A stretch of DNA of 64,000 nt from Epiperipatus broadwayi (lineage: Eukaryota; Onychophora; Udeonychophora; Euonychophora; Peripatidae), in assembly GCA_028023455.1 (NCBI GenBank), contig JAQFVV010000001.1, forward strand, positions 18,719,611 through 18,783,610. Reading direction: 5' to 3'. This document shows, piece after piece, positions 1-11,800 of the stretch (position 1 is its first letter; each line of letters starts with the position of its first letter). The notes beneath the pieces were generated by a model. That model saw only the letters and a program-made list of their open reading frames with translations. It did no database searches and had not been told where the DNA came from. A program made the position numbers and the translations under genes.

Positions 1-100
1 ATATGTTGTTTTTGATGAGATAAAGCTGAAAATATGGTAGAATAGGGTTTGGCAATAACTACTTGGTCATGTGGATGTATGGTAGCCATTTTGATTGGTT

Positions 101-169
<69 letters not shown>

Positions 170-190
170 GTTGTTGTTGTTGTTGTTGTT
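101..190. repeat. Compound trinucleotide microsatellite (TAA)n-(ATT)n-(TTG)n
   Basis: The array runs from TAA units into ATT units and then TTG units, with no interruption beyond the unit switches. The short isoleucine/valine-rich reading frame over it is a by-product of the repeat and is not a gene. Confidence 0.97.
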
Positions 191-337
191 ATGATTATTA
201 AGATTATTTGTTCATTTTCATTTTTATTATTGTTATATCTACTACTACTATTCTATACTTGTATACTTGTTTGCTGTGCATTCTATAATTTGTCTATGAA
301 TGAGAAATTTTTTGAATTTATAAAGTTCATCCTCTAT

Positions 338-405
338 TCTCTTTATATATATATATTGAGACCATAATGTCTCTTTATATATATATATTGAGACCATAAT
401 GTCTC
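338..405. repeat. 32-bp tandem duplication
   Basis: Two consecutive copies of a 32-base unit (TCTCTTTATATATATATATT followed by GAGACCATAATG) start at 338 and 370, and a third begins with TCTC at 402 before diverging. The copies look identical, so the duplication is recent. Confidence 0.95.
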
Positions 406-530
406 ATGACATACAACAATATAATATAGTAGTGTGGGTGTGCATATATATATAAAGTTGAAAAGAAAAGTAGAAGTCAACACAAACAAAATTTCTTGTA
501 CATATTTATTTAAATATATACCTGAAATAA
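405..530 (+). repeat. Dispersed repeat, copy 1 (partner at 3100-3215)
   Basis: About 120 bases here resemble 3100-3215 in the same orientation. Both have a CATAC-AATATAGT start, a GTGTGCATATATATA-like core, then a GAAAAGTAGAA-AACACA block and a CTGAAATA end. No coding potential is seen. It is probably a small interspersed element of unknown class; neither end is well defined. Confidence 0.55.
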
Positions 531-540
531 CAGATTATGT

Positions 541-1279
541 TTAAATAATAATTTTGATCTTTAAAATTATTAAAAAGTATTGTATTTTAAGGCAAGCATT
601 AAAAAAGGTCTATTTATTGTTTTACTTGATTCTGATTTTGATAATTAATAATAAATGTAAAACAAGATTGTTTTCATCTTATAATAGATAACAATTATAA
701 AATTATTTTATCTATTTTTAATTAGATTAAGTAAGAATATTTTTTTAATTAAAAATATTCTTGATAAATGAAATTTATTATAATATGTCTTAATTTTAAA
801 TTCTACAATCTGATTTTGTTTATAGTATTAAGAAAATTTTTAAATAAAATTTGGTTTTGGTTAAGATAAAAAAAAACTATTGTTTTTAAATTTCTTCATT
901 CACTATAAAAAATGGGTTTGAAAAAAAAAGAGGACAAAATTATAAAGTTATAAGTTAAAGCAGATATAGAGTGCAAGTCAGCTGCTGCTAGTTTCACAAT
1001 GGTCGAGTTTGAAACCACATGGAAGTAAGTAATAGCTTTTCTGTGGTTTATAGCCCATATGTGTGAACTAGGCTGTTTCTTCTGTCTAAACTCCACTGAA
1101 CTATAGATACTTAAACATCAATGTTCGCCTAATATATGGTTAACCTGAAGAAATCAAGAAGCTGCTCTACTGTTTTATCACCAAGATGATTAGACTAAAC
1201 TAGCTTACTGAATGGCTATCTACTATATTTTATACATATACTATTTTAACCATATGCAACGAAGCACTAATGAAGTAAA

Positions 1280-1317
<38 letters not shown>

Positions 1318-2718
1318 TACAGGAGATCTATATATATATATATATATATATATGTCTACAGGAGATCTCGTTTACAAACAGATATTAGCTGATGAGTAAA
1401 ATATATTATCTATTGAAAATGTCACTATTTCAAACACCTAACTTTGCAGTTAAAGTTATATATTTATTTTTAAATTTTAAAATAAATAATTTTTCATACA
1501 TTGTCAAATTAAAAGGAATTTATATTCCTTTTAATTTGACAATAAGAATAAATGACCAGCTTGTCTCCAGAGAATTTATTTTAGTTATCATTCATAAAAA
1601 GATTTTATTTTGTAATTAAAAAAGTAAAGACAGAAATCTTTTTTAAATATTGGAAATAAAGATACAAAAATCAGAATTGTAAAAGAACTTTCAAACCAAA
1701 CTGGTCATGACAATGTTTTTTTAAAAAACTTTTATTTACTATTAAAAACAATAATATACTAATAACTTTGATTTGTAAAAAGATAATTAAAAGTTATACT
1801 ACCTATTTTATTTTATATTAAGCACATATGTGTGCATTTGTTTTATGTATATTTTTAATGTTGAATTAATTATGTCTTGTGACACTAAAATAATATGAAT
1901 ATATGAATTTAATAAATTTATTATTGATAAATAAAATATTAGAATATAAATATTAATGTGCCCACACATTTGCATAGGTACCCATATATGTTAAAATCAA
2001 TTGTGTATGCCTTATTAAAATGAATTGCTTTTATTAGTTTATTGTCAATTTGAATATGTTAATGTGCCAAAAATATATAGAAATATCTATAAATTAAAAT
2101 GCTATAGCATATTTTTTATAAATTTTAATCAATATCAAAATGATGTATTTATAGTTATAGCTCATTTAACAAACCTTTAATTTGATTTTATTGCTATGGT
2201 TTCTAATTAATAAATTTATATGTCATTATTTTAAATTATCAGTAAATTTATTTCATACTAAAATAGGTTTGAAATACCATATGTTGGTTATTTTTTTGGT
2301 TTACAGTTACAGTTACTAGGATCTCTGCTTTCCAACCTAGCTCAAGCAATAATGGATGGTTTATATATTTCAGGATTTATTTTTGTGGATGGTCATTCCC
2401 AGATAGTTTTCTGGATGATGAAAAGATATCACCTTTAAAATCCATTCACTGCACTTTTTTAAAGAAAATTAAGTTTATAGTTGTCTTGTATACTCATGAT
2501 ACTCTATGGGCAGAGTATTGATGGTGATGCAGCTTGTAACTTATACTTATTATCATAATTATTTATAGTTTTGTTCAGTGTTGGTAGTCATGCTCTTATT
2601 TCTTTTATACTTGCTCATTTGCTTTATTTATTCATTTTATGGTGATGATTATTTGTGATTATTTCGAGATGATGGTATGTCTCCATTCTATTATATTGAC
2701 CCTTATCATTTCTGTATC

Positions 2719-2720
<2 letters not shown>
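541..2720. other. AT-rich non-coding stretch
   Basis: No gene, RNA gene or recognisable element is seen. The stretch holds a (TA)n run near 1283-1314, a tandemly repeated GTCTACAGGAGATCT block at 1315 and 1354 (unit about 39 bases including TA repeats), and the perfect hairpin at 1501-1543. Short ORFs here are AT-rich chance frames without family features. Confidence 0.7.
1501..1543. repeat. Perfect 18-bp-stem hairpin
   Basis: TTGTCAAATTAAAAGGAA is followed after a six-base TTTATA loop by its exact complement, TTCCTTTTAATTTGACAA. It could be a tiny palindrome or a remnant of a miniature element; no flanking duplication was recognised. Confidence 0.9.

Positions 2721-2721
<1 letters not shown>

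Positions 2722-2806
<85 letters not shown>
2722..2806. repeat. (TA)n microsatellite
   Basis: About 85 bases of uninterrupted TA dinucleotides. Confidence 0.98.
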
Positions 2807-2808
<2 letters not shown>

Positions 2809-3099
2809 GTCATGTTTTTATGGTTTTAACTTCAATTATAATAATGTAAAAATATTGCAAATTGAAAAAAATAACAACAAAAGGAATATAAAGGAATATA
2901 CAAATACAAACAAGACTTAATCAACATGCAAGCAACAGACATTAGGATCACAGAATTGTGGGAAGGTTAACCTTTCGGAGTGTTAGTTGACAAAGACTAT
3001 GAGGATAGTCGAAAGTGCTCCTAAGTGGATAAAATTTTTAAAGTTATACTTAATATATATCTGAGTACTGTATATATATATATATTGTAACCAGTTGGC

Positions 3100-3215
3100 T
3101 TACATAGCATACACTAATATAGTGTATGTGCATATATATACATAAAATAAAGGAAAAGTAGAAATAAACACAGACAAAAATTATAGTAGATATTTTCTAA
3201 ATTTACTGAAATAGA
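3100..3215 (+). repeat. Dispersed repeat, copy 2 (partner at 405-530)
   Basis: This is the second copy of the small repeat at 405-530, in the same orientation and somewhat diverged (GTGTATGTGCATATATATAC core, then GGAAAAGTAGAAATAAACAC). Class unknown. Confidence 0.55.
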
Positions 3216-3294
3216 AATAAATAAATGATAACACTGATTTAAAATATTGTTTTATAAATTAAACTTTTAAACAGACTGAATAAATGTAAATATT

Positions 3295-3471
<177 letters not shown>

Positions 3472-3499
3472 TGAAATGTAAAAACACCATACTTATTTT

Positions 3500-6400
3500 T
3501 GGAATTTTTTAATTAATTAAACACATTTTTTATCTATTAAAAATCCCCTAAGTAAAAACATGTATATAGATTCCAAGGGATTAGAGAGATAAAAATAAAA
3601 TTCTGTTTTTAATCAAGATGTTGTTATAACACCTCAGATGATTTTATAAAAAGAGCTGATAAAAATATCAGCAGTCTGGATAATAATTTTTGTAAAAACA
3701 GTCAGCTGAAAATTGGTTTCAATATTTTACTGCAACTTGATAAAGTGCAGCAGTTGGTTTTAGCTGACCAGAAAATTTGCAGAATAGCTACCATAAACTG
3801 ATGTAGTTGAAGGCAAGATAATAGACTATTTTCCTTAGCAGAAGTTTGAATTCACATGGAGAAAATGACCCACTTCTTTGTGCTGTAATTCATAGCCTTG
3901 AACATGGAAAGGACAGCTACTTGCCTGGAACAGTTCTGGTGGGAGACCAACTATGGACCAACATTATACATGTATTATATTTTGACCTGATGATGACAAT
4001 CACTAAAACCAAACTTACCAAAAAAAAATCTTCCAGCTTGCTGAAGAGTTAATTACATGTAGAAAAGCATGTATATATAGCTGGTGAGTTATTTTAAAAT
4101 AAGTCATATAAAAAGAGACATATATAGAACAATCTTATTTTAAGTTGGTTAAAAATCTCTGTATTTTAAAAGAATATAAAGTAAATTTGCTTGAATTATA
4201 ATTAAGAATCAAGAATAATTCATTGACCATCTCGTTTTAAAGGCAAAAGAGACGTTTTTGAACAATAATCCTCTTTGACTTTTTTTTTTGAAAAATTTAT
4301 ATTTAAAAAAAAAGAAAAGAATTGATTATTTAATAATTTAATTTAAAAACATTGATAATTAATCAACAACTTGTCAAAAATTGACTATACTTTTTTTAAA
4401 AAAAAAACAAACTTATAGTTCTGGCTTGTGTTTTAGAATTTAGAGTCCCATGTGATGCCATTATTCCATCTGATGGGCTGTCACTTAAGCATTTTTAAAG
4501 CATACCTGTTTGAAGGTTTTTAGCTTTCACGTTATTATTTTATAAATTGAAACTAATTTTAAATTACAGTTTATCTATATTTTGGTTATACACGCATGTA
4601 TGTGTATGAAATTTGTGCATATTTTCCGAAGAATTTAATAATGAAAATATAATATTATTGCTGTTAAGTTAAAATATGATGGAAATGTCAGTGTGTGCAC
4701 ACATGCACACAAATATGTAAAATTACATTTTGAAAGTGATGTGCGAATTTGTACTTTTTATGCTTATGGTGAGTGTATAGTTGAGCAGGGCTGTTTGGAT
4801 GCAGAGTGTTCATGATGCTCCAAAGTATATGCTTGGCACTGTCTAGACCTAGATATTGATCTCCCAGAATAGTCCAGCAGTGTGTAAGTAGGCCTTATAA
4901 ATAGGCCTTGGTCTCATGAATAGATCTCATCTATACCCCTAAGTCTCACAGAGATGAGCAGGTTTGGTGCAATGCCTTTTATTTTTTGTTCTGGATACTA
5001 CTCTTTGAGGATAATCTGTCTAGGTACTTAGAAGGGGCAGTGCTTAAAATGAGGTATTTTCTCATGACATCATGGAGATTTCTGTACTGATAGTCCAGCT
5101 TGGCTCTCTGCTTATCATGGCATGGGGGGCTGCAGTTCACATTTTACTATCTCACCTTGCCTACTTCATCAGCATTAACAAATCAAGCAGAAAGACATTT
5201 TAAAATTTATATATTTTTTTGGAATCTATAAAAAGATATTATCTTTTGTCTATTAAAAAGAGAAAAAGAGACATTTTAAAAGTGAAGCAAACAAGAAAAT
5301 AACTTTGTTTTAAAAGAAAAAAAAATTGATAGTATTAATTTCTTTTAAGAAACTAATCAATAAAGAGTGGAACTTACTACAAAATAAGAAAAGCAATTTA
5401 TACATTTTCAACAATGAATGACTGTGAAAATAACTTTTATTGTCATAACAAGTATGTAAATTTTATGAAACTTATTAATTATAAAAGTATTGTTATTTAT
5501 TGTTTGACAAAATTAAATTTATAAATAATCTGTGTGCACATGTATCTCAATGCTTGTCAAATAGGACATATATGCAAATTTAAGCATTTTGTTATTGAAT
5601 ATTAATTGTATATACCTAAATTGCGCATCTGTGCACATATACATGTAAAGTTTAATCATTTTTTTTAATAATCATTTTATGTTAATTGAAATGTATTCCT
5701 TGTATATTATAAAATGCATGTCTGTGTACAGATATATATATGCGTTTATAGAAACTAATTAAGAAATAATGTAAATTACTGTAATAATGTGAATTTTGTA
5801 GTAATATTGTAGATTACAGTGTAATGACTTTTATTATTGAATACCTTTCAAAATCAGAATCCTTATAAGACCTTAATCATTTATTTTTTTTGTTATTAAT
5901 AAACTTGTATTTAATTGTTAAAAATTGTTTTCATCATCTCTTGTTCACATACAGTAATAGATCTTGTGTTCTCTAAGCTATATTTGGACAAGGATAAATG
6001 GGGATGTGTACTTAGTGCTTTGGGGCTTCCAGAGATGATCAATCATCATCCTGGTTGGCACAAAAGAGGATACTCTTTAATGCCCATGCACTATTATTTT
6101 ACTTTAGTCTTGTTAAAAATTTAAGTTTTGGTTGGCCAGTACATTAATGGTACTAAGTGGCCAGAACACTGATGATGATCAGCATGTTTTAATGTCCCAG
6201 CATTATTGTTTCGATTTTTGATTACTGTGTATTTTTAATGGATGGGCACTAAGCTGGTGCATCCAAGTCATGTTTATATAATTACCCAAGCTGGCAAAAG
6301 GCTCAATAGTTAGCCTGGTCTACAGAAGACCCATTTCCAATCCAGTTACAAGGTTGACTGTTGATTTATTGTATTGATGTATTATATTGTGGATCATTCA

Positions 6401-6680
6401 TGATGATGAATGGTTATTTCTCTTGAGTACTCATACTTACTTTTATTTATAATGCTGGTTGATGATTAATTATTATAGTTGCTCTTCTGAGTTAGCTGGC
6501 TGATCTCACAATGATCTCAGACATTTCTAATCTCATACTCTTATATCTTTGAATATTCTCTTATAAATAATTTTTCAAATTATTGATATTTGTATTTCAT
6601 TAAATGGACTGCGAGTGGTGATGTTTCCATCACCCCAGTTCAATTTTACTTTCCACCAATTTTTCACCCACCCCATCCCA
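3500..6680. other. AT-rich non-coding stretch with one GC-richer island
   Basis: No recognisable gene is seen. A short frame at 3846-4052 (68 aa) has no recognised domain and I do not call it. The segment around 4780-5170 is clearly richer in G+C than its surroundings; it contains several stop codons in the frames I read and may be an old repeat or fragment of unknown type. The rest is homopolymer-rich AT sequence. Confidence 0.6.
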
Positions 6681-6686
6681 TTACAA

Positions 6687-6760
6687 TATATATATATATA
6701 TATATATATTGTACCCTGGGATCTTGATATATGATATATATATACATATACCTAAACTGT
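6687..6760 (-). mobile_element. Small remnant of the 4.3-kb element terminus, inside (TA)n
   Basis: Directly after a (TA)n run, TTGTACCC is followed by a CTTGATATATGATATA-like block. It matches the terminal stretch of the big non-coding element at 8809 (TGTACCCTCACTTCTCGATA and following ATATGATATA). Only about 35 bases remain, so this is a terminus fragment or a solo end. Confidence 0.5.
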
Positions 6761-6817
6761 ATTGTATTTGTATATATATATATATAAACATTACAAGCAT
6801 AAAGCTAAACTAGTCAA

Positions 6818-7378
6818 TATATAATTAAAATTACCCCAAACCCAAAATTCAACTAGACCAGCATAAAAATAATATTAAAACACAACCAAAGGTTTCACTG
6901 CTACAAGCAGACTTCTCAAGTGTAAAGAACTACAAAAACTACACAATATATATATATATTAAACATTACCCACAAATCCATTCACTTCCCATCCACCCTT
7001 AATATTAAAAGAACTCTTAAATAAATTAATTGCTTCAGAATAATAAATTTTCAATAATAAAGATTCTTTAATTCTTCTTTTGATTTCATTTCTCTCAAAG
7101 AAGACAACCTTAGCTCCATCAAAATTAATAGTATGGCCTGTATCTTTTTCATGGACATACAAAGCAGAACTAAGATATCTATTTTTAACTCTACTTTTAT
7201 GAACCTTTATCCTTTCATTTAAACTCAAACTACTCTGACCTATGAAGACCTTCTTACAAAATAAACAAGGAATAAAATATACTACACCAGGAATAGTCTT
7301 TCTATCAAAAATTCCATTTGTATTATTAAATAAATTACTCAATGTAACACCCCTTTTCCAAGCTATTTTCTTATTTTA
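6818..7378 (-). mobile_element. Penelope-like retroelement, 5'-truncated copy (minus)
   Basis: This copy is collinear with the 3' part of the plus-strand copy at 8150-8690. It has the end of the reverse-transcriptase linker, the GIY-YIG endonuclease, then the untranslated tail with the CAAGCAGACTTCTCAAGTG block and the terminal CCAAACCCAAAATTCAACTA block, all inverted. It is truncated at about 7378, where it abuts the plus-strand copy head to head. 5'-truncated, inverted neighbours are common for Penelope-like elements. Confidence 0.88.
6959..7342 (-). pseudogene. GIY-YIG endonuclease domain of a Penelope-like element
   Basis: A 127-residue frame encodes the C-terminal endonuclease of a Penelope-like element, which nicks DNA for target-primed insertion. 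It shows GVVYFIPC at residues 19-26 (GIY variant), FIGQS at 33-37 (YIG variant), the LNERIKVHK helix with its conserved arginine, a GHTINFD block, and IKESLLL containing the expected catalytic glutamate. The N-terminus and the whole reverse transcriptase are missing because the copy is 5'-truncated, so the methionine used is not a native start. The neighbouring plus-strand copy carries the same protein with a frameshift, and this copy shows what the unbroken reading looks like. Not an independent gene. Confidence 0.85.
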
Positions 7379-7404
7379 ATAGGTTAAGCAGTATTGATGT
7401 TCTT

Positions 7405-8265
7405 ATGTCTGTTTGGATTAAGAAAAGTTCTTTATCAAAAAATAAAATTAAGGTAATTAAAGATTTGCTTTTGTTATTGGAAGATTCTATGTATTTTACT
7501 TATAAAGGTAATTTTTATAAGATTAAGGAAGGGTGGATAATAGGTTATATTATTTCTCCTTTAGTATGTTCAGTTTATATTAATTATATGGAAGAGGAAA
7601 TTATTATTAAAAAGAATTGTTTATATGTAAAGTTATTTGTCAGATATGTTGATGATTGTTTATTTGTAGTTGAGAATGATAAATTGAAGGAATTTGTAAA
7701 TGAGTTTAATTGTTTTGATCCTTCTATAAAATTTGTGTTTGAAGGAGGCGGGTTAGATTTTGGTAAGTTAAAATTTTTAGATCTTTTGGTGATTAGAAAT
7801 GTAGAAACTAATTGTTTACTATGCAGTCATTTAGTTAAAAGTAGAGAATTAAGATCTATAATTAAACCTGATAGCTATCAGTCTGTATCTCATAAAGTAG
7901 CTGCTTTAAGGAATTATTGTCATAGGAATAATAAATTAAATAATTCTAGTAGGGTAGCTTTGTTTCAGAAATGTCAATTTTATAAAGATTACCTGAGGGT
8001 TGGTTACTCTGATAAATTTGTTAAAATTATTTTATTTAATAGTAATATTTGTAAGGATGTAAAAGATAAAGAAAAATATGATTTTATTTCTTTGCCATTT
8101 AAATTGTCTTCTTATAAAATTGTATGTAGAAATAGTAAATTGTTTGGAAATAAGAAAATTGCTTGGAAAAGGGGTGTTACATTGAATAATTTATTAAATA
8201 ATACAAAAGAAATTTTTGATAGAAAGACTATTCCTGGTGTAGTATATTTTATTCCTTGTTTATAG
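7405..8265 (+). pseudogene. Penelope-like reverse transcriptase (partial) plus start of GIY-YIG domain
   Basis: The 286-residue frame covers the palm and thumb of a Penelope-type reverse transcriptase. FTYKGNFYKIKEG (residues 31-43) leads to the GxxxGxxxSP motif GWIIGYIISP (43-52) and an NYMEEEI helix. The catalytic block FVRYVDDCLFV has YVDD at 81-84. SYQSVSHKVAALRNYCHR is the thumb helix typical of the family. The end, FDRKTIPGVVYFIPCL, is the start of the endonuclease, cut off by a stop at 8263. Comparison with the minus copy (7230-7275) shows that two bases are missing near 8257, which causes the frame break. The first methionine is internal, and the real N-terminus lies beyond the truncation. 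Confidence 0.9.
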
Positions 8266-8563
8266 TAAGAAGGTATACATAGGTCAGAGTAGTTTGAGTT
8301 TAAATGAAATGATAAAGGTTCATAAAGGTAGAGTTAAAAATAGATATCTTAGTTTTGCTTTGTATGTCCATGAAAAAGATACACACCACACTATGAATTT
8401 TGATGAAGCTAAGGTTGTCTTCTTTGAGAGAAATGAAATCAAAAGAAGAATTAAAGAATCTTTATTATTGAAAATTTATTATTCTGAAGCAATTAACTTA
8501 TTTAAGAGTTCTTTTAATATTAAGGGTGGATGGGAAGTGAATGGATTTGTGGGTAATGGTTAA
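8266..8563 (+). pseudogene. GIY-YIG endonuclease C-terminal part, frame-shifted
   Basis: After the two-base deletion the protein continues in another frame: KKVYIGQSSLSLNEMIKVHK, then ALYVHEKDTHHTMNFDEAKV and NEIKRRIKESLLLKIYYSEA, ending GGWEVNGFVGNG. Here the YIG tripeptide is canonical, whereas the inverted copy has FIG. The conserved arginine of the helix is replaced by methionine (NEMIK against NERIK). The frame ends with TAA at 8561-8563 and is followed by the element tail. Confidence 0.85.
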
Positions 8564-8594
8564 TATTATATATATTGTATAGTTTTTGTAGTTC

Positions 8595-8687
8595 TTTACA
8601 CTTGAGAAGTCTGCTTGTAGCAGTGAAACCTTTAGTTGTGTTTTAATATTATTTTTATGCTGGTCTAGTTGAATTTTGGATTTGGGG

Positions 8688-8690
<3 letters not shown>
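8595..8690 (+). other. Penelope-like element tail with hairpin-GAAAC block
   Basis: Downstream of the stop the tail holds CTTGAGAAGT, a CTGC-TTGTA-GCAG hairpin, and TGAAACC, then the terminal CTAGTTGAATTTTGGATTTG block. The same order occurs inverted at 6818-6925. The arrangement resembles a degenerate hammerhead core (CUGANGA-stem II-GAAA), which is known from the terminal repeats of many Penelope-like elements. The core is not canonical here, so self-cleavage is unlikely in this copy. Confidence 0.5.

Positions 8691-8776
<86 letters not shown>
8691..8776. repeat. (AT)n microsatellite
   Basis: About 86 bases of AT dinucleotides at the end of the Penelope-like tail. Insertion into or expansion from TA repeats recurs at most element ends in this window. 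Confidence 0.97.
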
Positions 8777-8778
<2 letters not shown>

Positions 8779-8808
8779 TAGATTTCTTTTAAATGAGGGT
8801 ATATATAT

Positions 8809-11800
8809 TGTACCCTCACTTCTCGATATATGATATAATTTTAAAAATATGACTAGCTCAATCAAATTATTATGCTCGGCTAAAATATGTACAACTATCT
8901 TTAATATATTTTTATAATATTATAACTTATCAGATTTATTACAAACTTATCAAAAATTAATATAGTTCAATATTATGTACTAATTAAATAAATATTTACT
9001 AAAATCATGAGACTGTGAAGTGAAGTTACAATTGGTAATCAGATTTACATTGAGTCAATGTCTTTCCAAGACACTGTCTCAATGGCATAAGAATACTATT
9101 ACTTCTACATTATCTCATTACTAACTCTACAGCATTCTTATGACTTTTATAAATGAACTATCTTTAATAATAATAGATAAATAAATCTCAATCTATTGTT
9201 AAGGAAATATAATTAAAATGATCTCAGGTTCTTCTAATTATCTTAAAGTAATAATAATTCATGTAGATAGGAATGATAAGGGATTTAATATCAAACCTAA
9301 ATACACCTAACTTATTCTAATAATAATCACTAACAATAATAATCTTTAGGGTATATCTTAATCTTATCTATTGGGTTATACTTTTAATCATTAAGAAAAT
9401 AAATAAATCATATGCATGTCTTTCATTTCCATATAGTATCTTAATTTTAAAATAGACCAAAATCTTATAATTCAATAATTTGTGGCAATAAATAATCTTA
9501 TATTTTTATATTGTGCATTATAATTATTTTATGACCATTGTAATATCATATGTTAATGTCAATCAATTTCTATAAATTATTAAGAAAATACTGTGTTTCT
9601 TTCTAAATAATCATAATAATAATAAGTTCATATTGTGCAAATATTATGTTTATTCAAATTATCTGTTGTCAAATGCTGTGGTGTAAAATAATGAATTCAA
9701 CACATCTTTTAAACAACTTAACAAATTTATTTACATTAACTTTAACAAATAATTTATTTACACTATTTACATTTAAATGGAACTAAAGAAAATAAAAAAA
9801 ATAAGAAAAATAATAATACAAGTTTTTTACACTGTTATTATTTCCATAACTATAAGTAGATAATTTATACATTTCATAGAATGTTTTATTAATAAAATTC
9901 AATTAAGTTTATGACTTTAATTTACATAAACATTACTTATTATCAATTAATATAAGAAAAGATTTTATGTAAGATATCATTCATGTAGCATGTATGTAAA
10001 TAAACAAACTTTAATAATTTAAATGCTATTTCACTTAAGTCCTACTATTATTTATATTATAATGTATAAGGCTGTATTACATTTATTATCAGTATGACTC
10101 AAATATTAATTAATGTATCAACTGATATAACTTTGCAGTATAATAACAATTATTGACTATCACTGTTTATTTCATTCCGATATAATGTCATACTACATGT
10201 TTTATTAAAATATGCAATACGTATATGTATCTTTAAAAAATAATATTTTAAAATTATTCAATAATTTCAACTTTTATAAAGTATAATGTTAAACAAAATT
10301 CTATGATTCTTTGCCATTTTAAATCATTACTTTTCTTTACTTATTATTCCTATTCCTTTATAAAACTACTACCTACAAAATTCATTTTAACCCTATTTAA
10401 TTTCAGTAAAATAAATGACCAATTTTAAAACAAAAAAATAATAACGATCCAAACTCTCTTATACCTCATCATCTATTTACAATAAGCCTTCAATCAAAAA
10501 TATAAATTTCTACGTAAAATTAACGTAACTCATCTAATAAAAATAAAATAAAATATAGACCTTATATACTTCTTACTAACTTTAAAAGAAAAAAATAAAT
10601 AACTTACACTAGTATAATAAATCTAATTTATAATATTGGAACAGAAACATTAAAATTCATTCATGAAAGAATCATATAATTATTTCTAAGGTATCAGTAT
10701 CACGTTGTACTAAATTTATATCATCAATTTAAAATATGCATATTAAAATAAAACTGCTCTTATTAATGCTATGCGTGTATATTATTTAAATATTAATACA
10801 TTCATTCAATAATCATATAACATTTGGTTGATCTAAAGAAAACATAGTAAATACATCAAATTATTATTATTATTACACAATTTTTACCATAAATGACACT
10901 TCAATGTACAGTCCGTCACGATGTCCTCCAGGATTCCAGTTTTACAAAATAATTTCACATTTACACTCAACAATTATTCTTTAAAATATTACGTGTTGTA
11001 TAATTATAAAATAAACTTTATGCAATAAAAGTTATATTAGTATTTAGTTATTATTTAAAAAAAAAAATGTAAATGTACCTTTCCTATCTTTAATAAATTA
11101 ATAATTACTGAAATATTTATGTTAGTTAATAAATAAAAATATTACATAACATCCAACGGTGTTTTCATCCAGTTGTCATTGTTCTTTTTCCTAGGCACAA
11201 ATTTTCACTAAACATTACTTCCTTTTCCGGTACATCACGTGTTTTTTAAAAGTTTTTATGAAATAAATGAAAACGTTCTTTTTTAAAAAAAATAAAGAAA
11301 AGTCAGTTCCATCATAAAACAAAATAAAATTAAAATAGTTTATGGATCCAGGTTCACTTCTTTTAAAGAAAAAAAAATATTATTTAAAAGTTATTATTTT
11401 TAGAATTAGTCTATAATTTACAAAGTTCTGATTTAATTATTTTTAATTGATTTGATTTGGATATCCACGTTTATTTGATTTGCGCATTCCGTAACAGATA
11501 TTTAGGTAAGATTACTTTTAAAGTCTTCTATACGACCAGCGTTTAGACTTTAATAATACAATAATTTTTTACTTATAAGTATTTCTTGGCCAATTAAATT
11601 CCAATTTATTTGCCTTTTAAAACTATCAAAATTTAGTCTTTTAAACCATAAAGACTTAACAAGGCAAATATTTATACACTTACTGTTACATATTATATCT
11701 TTACCAAGATATATTTAAATTTAGAATTTACAAATACTTGCTTCATAAAGAAGTATTTCTCATTTTTTTCAAATATCTATTTTATAAAAAATTAACTACA

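Larger units (their letters stand above)
7381..8690 (+). mobile_element. Penelope-like retroelement, 5'-truncated copy (plus)
   Basis: The element begins inside the reverse-transcriptase domain at about 7381. It runs through RT, linker and GIY-YIG endonuclease, then a roughly 125-base tail ending in GGATTTGGGGTAATTATATA, next to an (AT)n array. The junction with the inverted copy at 7378-7381 leaves no spacer. Codons end almost exclusively in A or T. The fingers part of RT and any upstream region are absent, so the copy cannot move by itself. Confidence 0.9.

Noticed and set aside
3846-4052. 68-codon plus-strand ORF with a less biased composition
   Set aside because: No recognisable motif, no conserved neighbour and too short to support; could be an old exon or repeat remnant.
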